64,000 bases of DNA from QPIN01 sp965224575 (GTDB taxonomy: Bacteria; Pseudomonadota; Gammaproteobacteria; Methylococcales; Methylomonadaceae): the NCBI GenBank assembly GCA_965224575.1, contig CBDCZQ010000006.1, positions 1,612,001-1,676,000 on the forward strand, in the 5' to 3' direction. Below, piece by piece: positions 1 through 9,132 of this stretch (positions are counted from its first letter, which is position 1; each line of letters opens with the position of its first letter). The notes beneath the pieces are model-generated. The model saw nothing but the letters and a program-made list of their open reading frames with translations, searched no databases and was not told the DNA's origin. The translations under genes and the position numbers were made by a program.

Positions 1-1973
1 TCTCCAACAATTAATCCCCATAAACCAAAGCCTAAGGCGGCAGGAATTAGATTAGGTAATAAGCTGATAAGTCCAATTTTTAAGGACTTAAAAGCGAATA
101 TTAAAATGATTGAAATCATAAATAAAGCTAAGGTTGTCCCTATCAACATACTTTTAATATTTCGTTTACCAATATTAGCAAACATAAGCCCTGTTCCAGA
201 GCCAGGGTCAGCAGATAAATCAATATGGGTGGTGTTTTCTTTTAACCAGGTATACGCTCGATTATTTAAGGCGATTAATTCATTACTTGATAGTGTTTGT
301 AGTGACGGAATTAGACGGATAGATGATTTATCTACATCAATCTGGTTGTTTAAATCCAGTCCATAAGGCAGAGACATCTCATAAAGTAATAAATATTGTG
401 CCGATAATTCACGTTCTTCTGGAAGCTTATAAAAATCCATATTATCCCCGTGCATATTTTTATTTAAGCGAGTAATAATATCTGTCAATGTCGCAACATG
501 CGTCGTTTCTGGTTGTTGTCTATACCATGTTGAAAATGCTTCTACATCCTTTAAAAATCCGGGGTTATTGATACCACCGGATTCACCTGAGGATAAAGAA
601 TATTCTATGTTGTAAACGCCCGTAAGGTTATCCACTGTAAAGTCTGAATCAACTCTATATTTGACTGTTTCATCAAAATAATTAACAAAAATATCGTTTA
701 GCTCATTTTGTGGTAAAAATGCAATGAGAAAAACAGTGATATTAGCCATAATCCACAATAACGGTTTGCGTTTATTGACAACCATTTTTCCAAAACGGGT
801 CATTAATGGATCATCATCATTTTGGATTGGCTTAGTCCAAAAAGGTAGAAGAGACATCATGGCGGGTAAAAAAGTCATGGAAAGAATAAAGGCAACGGCA
901 ACCCCAATAGCAACAAAATTTCCAAGATGCTGGAAGGGGGGGGCATCGGAAAAATTCATACTTAAAAAACCAAGACAGGTGGTTAAGCTGGCAAGAAAAA
1001 CGGGTTGTAAGTTGAGTCGAATAGTTTCCTTAATCGCATCCACTTTGGCTTTCCCATGTTGTAAACTATGTAAAAATGTAACGATAATATGGACTGAATT
1101 AGCAATAGCGATGGTTAAAATCATCGTCGGTGCAGATGCGGAAGGAGGCGAAATTGGGTAGCCAATATATCCACCAATCCCCATAGCTGCAAGAATAGAA
1201 CAAATAATCACTAGCATAGTTAGAATTGTTCCTGTAAAACTTTTAGTTAATATAATTAGCATCAGTAGCATAACCCCAAAACTAATAGGAACTAGCTTTG
1301 CCATATCGCCACGGGACGCTTCACCAAAAGCATTATTCATCATAATCATGCCAGAAATATGCACATTAATATCTGGATGAGCTTGCTGTATCTCCTCAGC
1401 AATTTTTCTGGAAAAACTAACCACCTCGGGTGTTTCTTTATTCTCGTCTATACCGGGTAGCAGAATGGTGACGTTTACACCCGTGACATGTGCTTTTTCT
1501 GGAATAAACCTTTTTATCAGTAACGGCTCTTTCATCGATACTTCTTTTATTTTAGCAATATCTTTAGCCGATAAATTTTCCGCATCTTCAAATAGGTCTC
1601 GAACTATAAGATCATCCTCTTCGGCTTCTGTAAATTGAAAATTAGAAAGAGAATCGACTCTGGAAGAGTAGGGGATTTGCCAGGATTTTTCTGTTATCTC
1701 TTCAACTGCTGCTAGTACATCTGGAGTAAAAACATCTCCACTTTTGGGCTCAAGCACAAAGAGTACATTGTCATTTTTTGAGTATTTTTTTTCAAGTGCT
1801 TCAAAGGCTAATAGCTCTGGATTTTCTGCACTAAAAAACACTCGGTAATTATTAGTAAACGATAAGTATTTACCGCCACTCGCTGCCAATGCCACAAGAA
1901 TTAAAGTTAGAGGGATAACAATCCAGCGGAATTTTACAACCCATTCACCTAGTTTATTTTCAATTGTTTTCAT
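1..1973 (-). CDS. RND/MMPL-superfamily exporter, C-terminus outside the window
   Basis: Reading the minus strand from an ATG at 1973 gives an open frame to the window edge (about 657 codons), so the C-terminal part is missing. The product opens with a short cytoplasmic stretch and a hydrophobic helix (near WIVIPLTLILVALAA), then a large extracytoplasmic loop. A block of membrane helices follows, with the RND-like run GEASRGDMAKLVPISFGVML and later ILTIAIANSVHIIVTFLHSL. A second soluble loop and the start of a second helix block come after that. This repeated layout is that of RND-superfamily permeases of the MMPL/'predicted exporter' type, which move lipophilic molecules by proton-motive force. 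The TetR gene ends 21 bases upstream on the same strand, so the two are probably one transcription unit under TetR control. The substrate cannot be read from the sequence; a lipid or sterol/hopanoid exporter is possible but unproven. Confidence 0.85.
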   Translation of the reverse strand, partial: MKTIENKLGEWVVKFRWIVIPLTLILVALAASGGKYLSFTNNYRVFFSAENPELLAFEALEKKYSKNDNVLFVLEPKSGDVFTPDVLAAVEEITEKSWQIPYSSRVDSLSNFQFTEAEEDDLIVRDLFEDAENLSAKDIAKIKEVSMKEPLLIKRFIPEKAHVTGVNVTILLPGIDENKETPEVVSFSRKIAEEIQQAHPDINVHISGMIMMNNAFGEASRGDMAKLVPISFGVMLLMLIILTKSFTGTILTMLVIICSILAAMGIGGYIGYPISPPSASAPTMILTIAIANSVHIIVTFLHSLQHGKAKVDAIKETIRLNLQPVFLASLTTCLGFLSMNFSDAPPFQHLGNFVAIGVAVAFILSMTFLPAMMSLLPFWTKPIQNDDDPLMTRFGKMVVNKRKPLLWIMANITVFLIAFLPQNELNDIFVNYFDETVKYRVDSDFTVDNLTGVYNIEYSLSSGESGGINNPGFLKDVEAFSTWYRQQPETTHVATLTDIITRLNKNMHGDNMDFYKLPEERELSAQYLLLYEMSLPYGLDLNNQIDVDKSSIRLIPSLQTLSSNELIALNNRAYTWLKENTTHIDLSADPGSGTGLMFANIGKRNIKSMLIGTTLALFMISIILIFAFKSLKIGLISLLPNLIPAALGFGLWGLIVG

Positions 1974-1994
1974 TATTTTATTCTCAGTGATGAT

Positions 1995-2561
1995 TTAGTG
2001 CGAGGAATCTAAAAGAGATAAGTAATTATTTACTTGTTCTTTATAGGTAGCCATAAATTCACTTTTGTTAAGCGTTAATTTTTCGACTAGGAATAAAGAA
2101 ATTAAACCATGACCAAAGGCCCAAATAGCGATAGCAATTTGATCAGTGTTTTGGTTTTTAAAATGGCAATTATCTACCAAGTGATGATGGTATAAATAGG
2201 ATTCCCTCATCTCTTCTGCACCTTTTTTATTAAGGTTTTTTAGGCCAGTTATTTGGCGAGAACTCATAAACATTGTCTCGTAATATCCTGAGTGATCCAT
2301 CGCAAAATGCATATATTCAAGCGAAGACCTTTGTAATTTAGCCAACGGGGTAGTCTCGGCTTCACATCGCTTCAAGTAAGAGAAAAACACTCTAAACCCT
2401 GTCAATAAAACATTAAAAAGCAATTCTTCTTTATTTGCAAAATGTCTATAGATAGCCGTGGCACTAATGCCTGTAATTAAAGCAACTTTCCGCATTGAAA
2501 AACCAATATAGCCATGTTTTAAATAAACATCTCTAGCAGAAGCAATGATCTTTTCTTTCAT
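1995..2561 (-). CDS. TetR/AcrR-family transcriptional regulator
   Basis: The 188-residue product begins with a typical TetR DNA-binding domain: a first helix (ARDVYLKHGYIGFSMRKVA) and a helix-turn-helix around residues 26-48 (ITGISATAIYRHFANKEEL). The C-terminal 130 residues are the variable ligand-binding and dimerisation part and do not identify a ligand. The gene precedes the RND exporter by 21 bases on the same strand, the usual pairing of a local repressor with the pump it controls. A perfect palindrome touching its start codon (2562-2576) is a likely operator and suggests autoregulation. The family assignment is firm; the inducer is unknown. Confidence 0.9.
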   Translation of the reverse strand: MKEKIIASARDVYLKHGYIGFSMRKVALITGISATAIYRHFANKEELLFNVLLTGFRVFFSYLKRCEAETTPLAKLQRSSLEYMHFAMDHSGYYETMFMSSRQITGLKNLNKKGAEEMRESYLYHHHLVDNCHFKNQNTDQIAIAIWAFGHGLISLFLVEKLTLNKSEFMATYKEQVNNYLSLLDSSH

Positions 2562-2596
2562 GTTAACAGTGTTAACTATTTGAACTAGCCTGTCAA
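2562..2596 (-). promoter_or_regulatory. Candidate TetR operator and promoter
   Basis: Bases 2562-2576 form a perfect inverted repeat with 7-base arms around one central base (GTTAACA-G-TGTTAAC), directly against the ATG of the TetR gene. On the minus strand a TTGACA -35 box lies at 2591-2596, and a weak -10 would overlap the palindrome. A repressor bound here would block both transcription and ribosome access. No separate Shine-Dalgarno is visible, so the mRNA may be nearly leaderless. Confidence 0.5.
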
Positions 2597-2648
2597 GTAA
2601 ATCATTAACTTATAAATATAGGGGCTTAAAATCAGTGTTAAGAGTTTT

Positions 2649-3128
2649 CTAATATTTTTGCCAGAATAAAGCTTTACCCATTTTAGGGTCTAGTTCATAA
2701 TCAGAAAAGCCCAACTTTTTATAGGATGATTGGGCAACTTTATTTCCTTCTAAAACTTCTAAAGTAAGTTTGCAGCAGCCTTTAGAAATAGCAATCTCTT
2801 CGACTTTTCTTAGCATTTTATGGCTAAGACCATTTCCTCTATAATCTTTTAAAACGATTACATCATGAATATTAATCAGTGGTTTACATGAAAAAGTGGA
2901 AAATAATTCGAAACATGTAACTAATCCAGCGGCAACATTATCAACATAACTAATAATACTAAACGCATGGGGAAGTTTAGATAACTCTTGTGCAAGATTA
3001 TTTTTCACTTCCTCAGGTAAAGGTTTTCCACCACCCATTGGGTCTGTTGCATAAGAATTCATTAAAGCTGCTATTTCTTTTGCATGCTTCTTATTAACAT
3101 AATCAGCTTTTATTATTTCTATATTCAT
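2649..3128 (-). CDS. GNAT-family N-acetyltransferase
   Basis: The 159-residue product has the GNAT core. The acetyl-CoA-binding motif A lies at about residues 90-112 (VIVLKDYRGNGLSHKMLRKV, with the R-G-N-G turn). It is followed by the beta5/alpha4 segment with LEVLEGNKVAQSSYKKLGF, the common 'N..A...Y.K.GF' signature. Such enzymes transfer an acetyl group from acetyl-CoA to an amine, but the substrate is not predictable here. It is 8 bases downstream of the DUF1801 gene on the same strand, so the two are probably cotranscribed. Length is normal for the family. Confidence 0.85.
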   Translation of the reverse strand: MNIEIIKADYVNKKHAKEIAALMNSYATDPMGGGKPLPEEVKNNLAQELSKLPHAFSIISYVDNVAAGLVTCFELFSTFSCKPLINIHDVIVLKDYRGNGLSHKMLRKVEEIAISKGCCKLTLEVLEGNKVAQSSYKKLGFSDYELDPKMGKALFWQKY

Positions 3129-3136
3129 TTCAAGGC

Positions 3137-3556
3137 TTATGCTCCTAGCAGTGGACGGTGTTTTCTAAGATGGTAGGTGAGAGATAACAAAATACAATGT
3201 TTTAACTCTTTGACGGGTATTTCATCATTTTCGTTAAAGATGATGGCTCTATTGCCTTCAAATATAAAAATATCGCTATAAAGTTCTTTAAATGTATCAA
3301 CCAGTTTAGTTTTACAATGAAAATACATAAAATATTGATTAGGTGTGGTTTTTTTCCAAGCTATTCGTATTGTACTTCCATTTTTTGTAAGATAGCTTGG
3401 TTCACCCCATTTTAAAGTTTCTTCTAGTTTGTTTACATCCTCAGTATCTAAAGCAGTCTCTAGAATTAGCTGGCGAAGAAACATTATTCGTTTACGGATT
3501 GGTTCTGGGTATTTATTTAACACCTCTGTAACTTCAATATTATTGATTTTATCCAT
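3137..3556 (-). CDS. DUF1801 (YdhG-like) domain protein
   Basis: The 139-residue protein has the features of the DUF1801 family: an N-terminal helical stretch (YPEPIRKRIMFLRQLILETA), then ETLKWGEPSYLTKNGSTIRI and a beta-rich middle ending with IIFNENDEIPVKELK. Members are small cytosolic proteins of unknown function. It lies just upstream of the GNAT gene in the same orientation. No catalytic residues can be assigned. Confidence 0.75.
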   Translation of the reverse strand: MDKINNIEVTEVLNKYPEPIRKRIMFLRQLILETALDTEDVNKLEETLKWGEPSYLTKNGSTIRIAWKKTTPNQYFMYFHCKTKLVDTFKELYSDIFIFEGNRAIIFNENDEIPVKELKHCILLSLTYHLRKHRPLLGA

Positions 3557-3762
3557 AAGATTAAGAGGGTGCAGGTTAAATTAAAAGCGGAAGGTTTGTG
3601 GCTGACGAAAGTTGCCCGTTTTTTTAATACTAAGAAACGTGCACGAAATAACTTCGACATTATAAATCTAAAGATTGGTCAATATTAGGATATTATTCAA
3701 TATTTAATCCTCATTTTTAGCTCCTGTCATAGTAGAATGGTTATTTTTTCTTTCTATTTGTT

Positions 3763-4755
3763 ATGGCATCCTCGCAAATACAACGTATAGCGCTTACCGT
3801 TGGTGAACCTGCTGGTATTGGGCCTGATTTATGCGTTCAACTTGCTCAATCAAAACAAGACGCTGAAATTGTTGCTATTGCAGACCCTCAATTATTAAAG
3901 CAGCGTGCCGAACAGCTCAAATTAAAACTGGATATCAATAGTTTTGATGCCTCGAAACCACCTAAAATTAGTGCACCTAGATCAATCACTGTGCTGCCAG
4001 TTCAACTGTTGGACTTTGTTATTTGTGGTCAACTGAATGTTGTAAACAGCTCTTATGTTATTGAAACTATAAAAATTGCAACGCAAGGCTGTGTTGATGG
4101 TTTGTTTGATGCCATGGTGACAGCACCGGTACAAAAAAGCATTATAAATGAAGCCAATATCCCATTTAGTGGGCATACTGAGTTTATTGCAGAAATAACG
4201 GGTGGCCAACCAGTGATGATGCTGGCAACCCTGGGTTTACGTGTTGCTTTGGTGACAACTCACTTGCCTCTTTCTGATGTTAGCAAAGAGATTACTGCCG
4301 AAAAGTTAAGTCGTATTATAACCTTGCTTGATAAAGACTTACGCCTTTGTTTTTCTCTAAAAAAACCCAAGATTTTAGTTTGTGGACTTAATCCACATGC
4401 AGGTGAAAATGGACATTTGGGAACAGAGGAGATTGAAATTATTGAGCCTACTTTAAAATCGTTATCTGCAAAAGGGATTAATCTTCAAGGGCCTTTACCG
4501 GCAGATACGCTTTTTACCCCAAAATACTTAGAATCTGCTGATGCTGTTTTAGCTATGTATCATGACCAAGGACTTCCTGTCCTTAAACATATGGGCTTTG
4601 GTCAAGCTGTTAATATTACCCTTGGCTTACCCATTATTCGTACCTCGGTTGATCATGGAACGGCTCTTGATTTAGCGGGGACAGGTAAGGCTAATATCGG
4701 TAGTTTAGAGTTTGCAATAAAAACGGCATTAGAAATGACTGGGAAAAATAGATGA
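3763..4755 (+). CDS. pdxA: 4-hydroxythreonine-4-phosphate dehydrogenase
   Basis: PdxA oxidises 4-phosphohydroxy-L-threonine with NAD in pyridoxal 5'-phosphate synthesis. The 330-residue product has the usual length and landmarks: N-terminal LTVGEPAGIGPDL, the metal-site histidine in SGHTEFIAE, the GLNPHAGENGHLGTEE block near residue 210 and AMYHDQGLPVLKHMGF near residue 265. Its last codons overlap the rsmA start by the ATGA arrangement. The pdxA-rsmA (ksgA) pair is a common gammaproteobacterial order and supports the call. No strong Shine-Dalgarno is visible before the ATG. Confidence 0.96.
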   Translation: MASSQIQRIALTVGEPAGIGPDLCVQLAQSKQDAEIVAIADPQLLKQRAEQLKLKLDINSFDASKPPKISAPRSITVLPVQLLDFVICGQLNVVNSSYVIETIKIATQGCVDGLFDAMVTAPVQKSIINEANIPFSGHTEFIAEITGGQPVMMLATLGLRVALVTTHLPLSDVSKEITAEKLSRIITLLDKDLRLCFSLKKPKILVCGLNPHAGENGHLGTEEIEIIEPTLKSLSAKGINLQGPLPADTLFTPKYLESADAVLAMYHDQGLPVLKHMGFGQAVNITLGLPIIRTSVDHGTALDLAGTGKANIGSLEFAIKTALEMTGKNR

Positions 4756-5534
4756 ATCATAAGGCTCGAAAACGCTTTGGTCAAAATTTTCTGCATGATC
4801 ATAATGTTATTTATAATATTTTGGCCAATATTCATGCTCAGCCTAACGAACATTGGGTAGAAATAGGTCCTGGACTAGGCGCAATTACTGAACCTTTATT
4901 AGAAAAAAAAGTGGTATTAGATGTTGTTGAGCTAGATAGGGATTTAGTCCGGTTTTTGGAAGATAAATTTAAAGAGGAAAAAAATTTTACTATTCATAGT
5001 TCTGATGCACTTAAGTTTGATTTTTCAGTATTAGGTGGTAAAGATAAGAAATTGCGAATAATTGGTAATTTACCTTATAACATTTCAACACCTTTGTTAT
5101 TTCACCTATTGGAAAGTACAGATTGCATCGAAGATATGCATTTTATGTTACAAAAAGAAGTGGTTGATCGTATGTGTGCAGAGCCGGGCAGCAAAAAATA
5201 TGGTCGTCTTAGTGTGATGATTCAATATTATTGTGAAACAGAATTGGTTTTTGATGTGCCTCCAGAAAGCTTTGATCCTATTCCTAAAGTAATGTCTTCT
5301 ATTGTAAAGTTAACCCCACATTTAATTCCACCAGTAGAAATTGAAAATATAGAAAAACTAAATAAAGTAGTAACAACCGCGTTTTCACAACGCCGTAAAA
5401 CGATTAGAAATTCACTCAAGAAACTTTTTACAGAAGAGCAGATAGTCTCCTTAGAAATAGATCCAACACTCAGAGCAGAATCAATTTCTCTCTCTGAATT
5501 TGCACTTTTAAGTCAATTACTTATAACAAGTTAA
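4752..5534 (+). CDS. rsmA: 16S rRNA (adenine1518-N6/adenine1519-N6)-dimethyltransferase
   Basis: RsmA (KsgA) dimethylates two adjacent adenines in the 3'-terminal helix of 16S rRNA late in 30S assembly. The 260-residue product starts with the typical KARKRFGQNFLHD. It has the SAM-binding motif I (VEIGPGLGAITEPLL), the acidic motif II around VVELDRDLV and the catalytic motif IV NLPYNIST. The C-terminal small domain (TTAFSQRRKTIRNSLKKLF) is complete. It overlaps pdxA by four bases, indicating translational coupling. Confidence 0.97.
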   Translation: MNHKARKRFGQNFLHDHNVIYNILANIHAQPNEHWVEIGPGLGAITEPLLEKKVVLDVVELDRDLVRFLEDKFKEEKNFTIHSSDALKFDFSVLGGKDKKLRIIGNLPYNISTPLLFHLLESTDCIEDMHFMLQKEVVDRMCAEPGSKKYGRLSVMIQYYCETELVFDVPPESFDPIPKVMSSIVKLTPHLIPPVEIENIEKLNKVVTTAFSQRRKTIRNSLKKLFTEEQIVSLEIDPTLRAESISLSEFALLSQLLITS

Positions 5535-5716
5535 AAAATTAAAGTGCGACAAAATGTCACATTTCTATACTAACGGGTAATTAATATAATATTAGTTATC
5601 TCATGGTTTTTACCTCAATTTTCAAAAACAAATCAAGCTTACTCTTTTTGTTCTTAGAACTGTTTATATTTAGATAGGATGTTAAATATAATTGCCGCTT
5701 AAATTAAGGATATAAA

Positions 5717-6022
5717 ATGACTACTATTACTGACCCAGTGCTCCATCGATGGTATAAAGATATTGAAAATGATTTAACCTTTAAAGTTGTTGCTATTGAT
5801 AGCAAGGATCAATCAGTTGAAGTTCAATACCAGGATGGCGACATAGGTGAATATGACATTGATACTTGGTATAACTCTACTTTTGACTATGTAGAAGCAC
5901 CAGAAGACTGGAGTGCTCCTTATGGTGATATAGACACAGAAGATTTAGGTTATTCTGATACGGATAAACATATGAGTCCAGACCAAGAGAACATGAATAT
6001 TTCTGATTTACTGGATAAGTAG
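5717..6022 (+). CDS. Small acidic conserved protein (resembles DUF6763)
   Basis: This encodes 101 residues with no signal peptide or membrane helix, a strongly acidic composition and a beta-strand-like N-terminal half (VLHRWYKDIENDLTFKVVAI, then VQYQDGDIGEYDIDTWY). The second half is acidic and probably disordered. The pattern 'W-Y-x-D...F-x-V-V...V-x-Y-x-D-G-D...D-x-x-x-W' is like a small gammaproteobacterial family of unknown function (DUF6763, from memory). It stands alone between rsmA and the P-loop gene with its own leader. Function unknown. Confidence 0.7.
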   Translation: MTTITDPVLHRWYKDIENDLTFKVVAIDSKDQSVEVQYQDGDIGEYDIDTWYNSTFDYVEAPEDWSAPYGDIDTEDLGYSDTDKHMSPDQENMNISDLLDK

Positions 6023-6111
6023 GAGTTAGAATGAAATAATATCCGAGGCTGTGGTATATAAATGTAATCAGCCATTGATATTATTACAACACGCTCCTTA
6101 GGAAATATTTC

Positions 6112-6951
6112 ATGAAAATGAGCTCTCAGCAGTTTCTGGACTGGGAATCCAAAAGCATTACACTCCTTGCCATGTCGGGTGCAGGAAAAACCACATTAGC
6201 AAACAAACTGCCTAAAGATAAGTGGTTCCATTATTCTGTTGATTACAGAATAGGGACTAAATATTTAGGTGAACCTATTTTAGATAATATTAAGCGACAG
6301 GCTATGGATGTGCCTTTTCTTAAGAAATTGTTATTATCTGATTCGATCTATATTCAGAACAATATTACAGTTGATAATTTAGCTCCCGTTTCCAGCTTTC
6401 TTGGCAAGCTAGGAAACCCAGGTCGGGATGGTTTATCTTTAATTGAATTTAAACGCAGACAAGCTTTACACTATCAAGCTGAAGTTGCTGCTTTAAATGA
6501 TGTGCCTGAATTTATCCATAAAGCCGAAGATATATATGGTTATAAACACTTTCTTAATGATGCAGGGGGGAGTGTATGTGAACTTGACAGGCCAGATGTT
6601 TTAGAAACACTAGCTAAACACACGGTAATTATTTACATTAAAATCCCTGAATCATTAGGAAATACTATTATATCTCGCGCAAAAAATGAGCCTAAGCCTC
6701 TTTATTACAGAGAAGAATTTTTAGATGAAAATCTAGCTGAATACATGTCAATCCATAATATCAGCAACACAGATTTAATAAATCCTGATGATTTTGTCAG
6801 TTGGATTTTTCCTCAACTTTTCAAAGCACGTGTTCCTCGGTATCAAACAATTGCAGATCAATACGGGTATACTTTAGATGCCAATGAAGTGGCAACGGTA
6901 TCTAATGAGAATGAATTTATTCAACTCATTGCCGACGTTATTGCTAAATAA
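6112..6951 (+). CDS. P-loop NTPase of unknown role, next to metA
   Basis: The 279-residue protein has a Walker A motif near residue 20 (AMSGAGKTTLANKL). An aspartate-containing segment (FHYSVDYRIGTKYLGE) follows, as in nucleotide kinases of the shikimate/cytidylate kinase type. A hydrophobic strand (HTVIIYIKIP) near residue 170 could hold a Walker B-like position. No lid-domain consensus is recognised. It lies 18 bases upstream of metA in the same direction, so cotranscription is likely. I do not recognise a named gene; a small-molecule kinase is an inference from the fold only. Confidence 0.7.
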   Translation: MKMSSQQFLDWESKSITLLAMSGAGKTTLANKLPKDKWFHYSVDYRIGTKYLGEPILDNIKRQAMDVPFLKKLLLSDSIYIQNNITVDNLAPVSSFLGKLGNPGRDGLSLIEFKRRQALHYQAEVAALNDVPEFIHKAEDIYGYKHFLNDAGGSVCELDRPDVLETLAKHTVIIYIKIPESLGNTIISRAKNEPKPLYYREEFLDENLAEYMSIHNISNTDLINPDDFVSWIFPQLFKARVPRYQTIADQYGYTLDANEVATVSNENEFIQLIADVIAK

Positions 6952-6969
6952 AAAAGAGAACCAACTGTT

Positions 6970-8040
6970 ATGCCTTTAGTTGCTCATACGAATTTGCCTA
7001 CCTTTCAACGGTTGCTTGAAGAAGGTGAAGATATACTTAATCCTGATCGAGCTAGCCACCAACATATTCGTGAATTACATATTGGGTTACTTAATATTAT
7101 GCCTGATGCTGCTTTAGAAGCGACTGAAAGACAATTTTTTCGTTTGGTTGGAGCATGTAATCAAATTGCTCAGTTTCATGTTCATCCTTTTACTGTTGAT
7201 GGAATAGAAAGAGGGGAGGAGGGACTGGCACATATTGAGAAATATTATGAGTCTTTTGATACTATCAAAAAAGATGGCCTTGATGCGTTAATTATCAGTG
7301 GTGCAAATGTTACTCATAGTCATTTGTCAGAAGAAGATTTCTGGCAGCCATTGACTGAAGTTTTTGACTGGGCAAAGCAGAATGTTACATCTATTTTATG
7401 TTCATGTCTTGCTACCCATGCCTTAATTGAATATTGCTATGGTATTGAAAGGACGCCACGACCTAATAAACGGTGGGGTGTTTTTTCGCATAAAGTGCTT
7501 GAACGGACTCATCCTTTAGTGGCAGAAATTAATACACGGTTTGATGTTCCTCATTCTCGTTTTAACGAAGTTTTTCAGCATGATCTGGAACAGAAAGGAC
7601 TAAAAATCCTGGCGGCGAGTCAGCAGGCAGGCATTCATCTTGCGGTTAGTGCTGATGGTATTCGTTTGGTATTCTTTCAAGGTCATCCTGAGTACGATGA
7701 TATTAGCTTACTAAAAGAATACAAACGAGAAGTTGTTCGTTTTTTTGAAGGGGATAGAATTGATTATCCTCCTTATCCTGAAAATTATTTTGATGATGAA
7801 GTAAAACAGATTTTGTCAGATTATGAAAATCAGGTGATAACAGCAAAAAAAAATAAAGAAGCACTTATTCTATTTCCAGAGCAGTCTATTTTAAGTCACT
7901 TGGATAATACCTGGAGAGATACTGCCAAAGCAGTTTTTAATAATTGGTTAGGAAAAGTCTATCAAATTACCAATCAGGATAGACGATACCCTTTTATGGA
8001 TGGAATAGATCCTGAAAACCCTTTAGGTCTAAAAAACTAA
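6970..8040 (+). CDS. metA: Homoserine O-succinyltransferase (MetA family)
   Basis: MetA activates homoserine by acyl transfer from an acyl-CoA, the first committed step of methionine synthesis. The 356-residue product carries family landmarks: HIGLLNIMPDAALEATERQF near the N-terminus, the nucleophile cysteine in the segment LCSCLATHALIEYCYG, RWGVFSHK, VPHSRFNEV and FFQGHPEYD with the catalytic His/Glu pair. It is longer than enterobacterial MetA, mainly at the C-terminus. In place of the E. coli 'TGAPLG' loop it has SGANVTHSH, so acyl donor choice (succinyl or acetyl) should not be taken from homology alone. It converges with and overlaps psiE by four bases. Confidence 0.9.
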   Translation: MPLVAHTNLPTFQRLLEEGEDILNPDRASHQHIRELHIGLLNIMPDAALEATERQFFRLVGACNQIAQFHVHPFTVDGIERGEEGLAHIEKYYESFDTIKKDGLDALIISGANVTHSHLSEEDFWQPLTEVFDWAKQNVTSILCSCLATHALIEYCYGIERTPRPNKRWGVFSHKVLERTHPLVAEINTRFDVPHSRFNEVFQHDLEQKGLKILAASQQAGIHLAVSADGIRLVFFQGHPEYDDISLLKEYKREVVRFFEGDRIDYPPYPENYFDDEVKQILSDYENQVITAKKNKEALILFPEQSILSHLDNTWRDTAKAVFNNWLGKVYQITNQDRRYPFMDGIDPENPLGLKN

Positions 8041-8498
8041 TGAGTATCATTTAAGTCTGGTGAATATTTTATAGTTAACATTCTAAGTACAATCAAAACG
8101 GAAATAACGGCGATGCTTAATACAACTTCTCTAACGCTATATTCACTGTACCAATAACTGATCAATTCACCAATTAATACAATAAGTGCAACGTCAAGAA
8201 ATAAAGAAACTTTTACTCGGCCTATTGATAAATAAGATTGTAAAATTCTTACTAATTCAAGTGAGGCAAGAATAATAATCACATCCGTAATCATTGTCCT
8301 TGCGCCATGTCCCCAGTTATCAGGGTAGGTGTGATATAAAGTGATCAGCAGATTGATGAAACCAAAAAACATCCATATGTAAATAGTGATCATTAACAGG
8401 CTTACCAGAGTGCTTATTACTCGTGAGTGCCATTTAGGGTTTAATATAAATATGTTGCTGTTTAACGTGGAATCATTATTGAAAGTAATTTCACTCAT
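8037..8498 (-). CDS. psiE: PsiE-family membrane protein
   Basis: The 153-residue protein has four predicted membrane helices (about residues 30-55, 75-90, 95-115 and 122-140) after a hydrophilic N-terminus. The sequence around GHGARTMITDVIIILASLEL and SLFLDVALIVLIGELI matches the phosphate-starvation-inducible PsiE family, whose biochemical role is not established. The gene is convergent with metA, and the two ends overlap by four bases. Upstream an AT-rich intergenic stretch separates it from the deaminase gene. Confidence 0.8.
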   Translation of the reverse strand: MSEITFNNDSTLNSNIFILNPKWHSRVISTLVSLLMITIYIWMFFGFINLLITLYHTYPDNWGHGARTMITDVIIILASLELVRILQSYLSIGRVKVSLFLDVALIVLIGELISYWYSEYSVREVVLSIAVISVLIVLRMLTIKYSPDLNDTH

Positions 8499-8629
8499 AT
8501 TATCTCCATTAAGTTTAAAAACATAAAATACAATACAAATATTACATTTTTATGAAAAAAGGTTATGACACAAGCTAATGTAAAATGTTCAAAATTATAC
8601 CCTTTTTCTTATTATTTTAATGATTTCTA

Positions 8630-9103
8630 ATGGATAAAAAACATGATCAGTTTCTACAACGGGCTATTGATCTAGCCAGTACAAATGTAAGAAATAATAA
8701 TGGTGGTCCCTATGGAGCAGTGGTCGTAAAAAAAGGGGAAATTATTGCTGAAAGTGGTAATCGCGTTACCTCAGATCTTGATCCAACTGCACATGCCGAA
8801 ATCTTGACAATTCGTTTGGCATGTAAAGTTTTAAATGACTTTAGATTAACCGGCTGTACTTTATATTCTAGTTGCGAACCGTGTCCTATGTGTCTAGGTG
8901 CAATTTATTGGGCAAGACTGAAAAAAGTCTATTTTGCATGTGATCGCCAAGATGCAGCGCAAGCTGGATTTGACGATCACTTTATTTATGAAGAAATTTT
9001 ATTACATCCAGAAAAGCGCCAGATACCTATGTTGCATGTAGAGCTGCTAGATGCCCAAAAGCCATTTCACGACTGGAATGAAAAAAAAGGTATCTTGTAC
9101 TGA
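8630..9103 (+). CDS. Nucleoside/guanine deaminase family protein
   Basis: The 157-residue enzyme has the zinc-dependent cytidine-deaminase fold: the proton-shuttling glutamate and zinc histidine in PTAHAEILTIR (near residue 55) and the two zinc cysteines in SSCEPCPMCLGAIYWA (near residue 85). The C-terminal segment HDWNEKKGILY and the overall spacing resemble bacterial guanine deaminase of the GuaD type rather than TadA, which needs a different tRNA-binding surface. It would hydrolyse an amino group from a purine base in the cytosol. No purine-salvage neighbours are present to confirm the substrate. Confidence 0.85.
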   Translation: MDKKHDQFLQRAIDLASTNVRNNNGGPYGAVVVKKGEIIAESGNRVTSDLDPTAHAEILTIRLACKVLNDFRLTGCTLYSSCEPCPMCLGAIYWARLKKVYFACDRQDAAQAGFDDHFIYEEILLHPEKRQIPMLHVELLDAQKPFHDWNEKKGILY

Positions 9104-9132
9104 TGCTAAGTGATTTATTGTGAGTTACCAGG

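Noticed and set aside
106..1161. Two plus-strand reading frames (106-366 and 724-1161)
   Set aside because: They lie antisense to the clear RND exporter frame that runs uninterrupted from 1973 to the window start.
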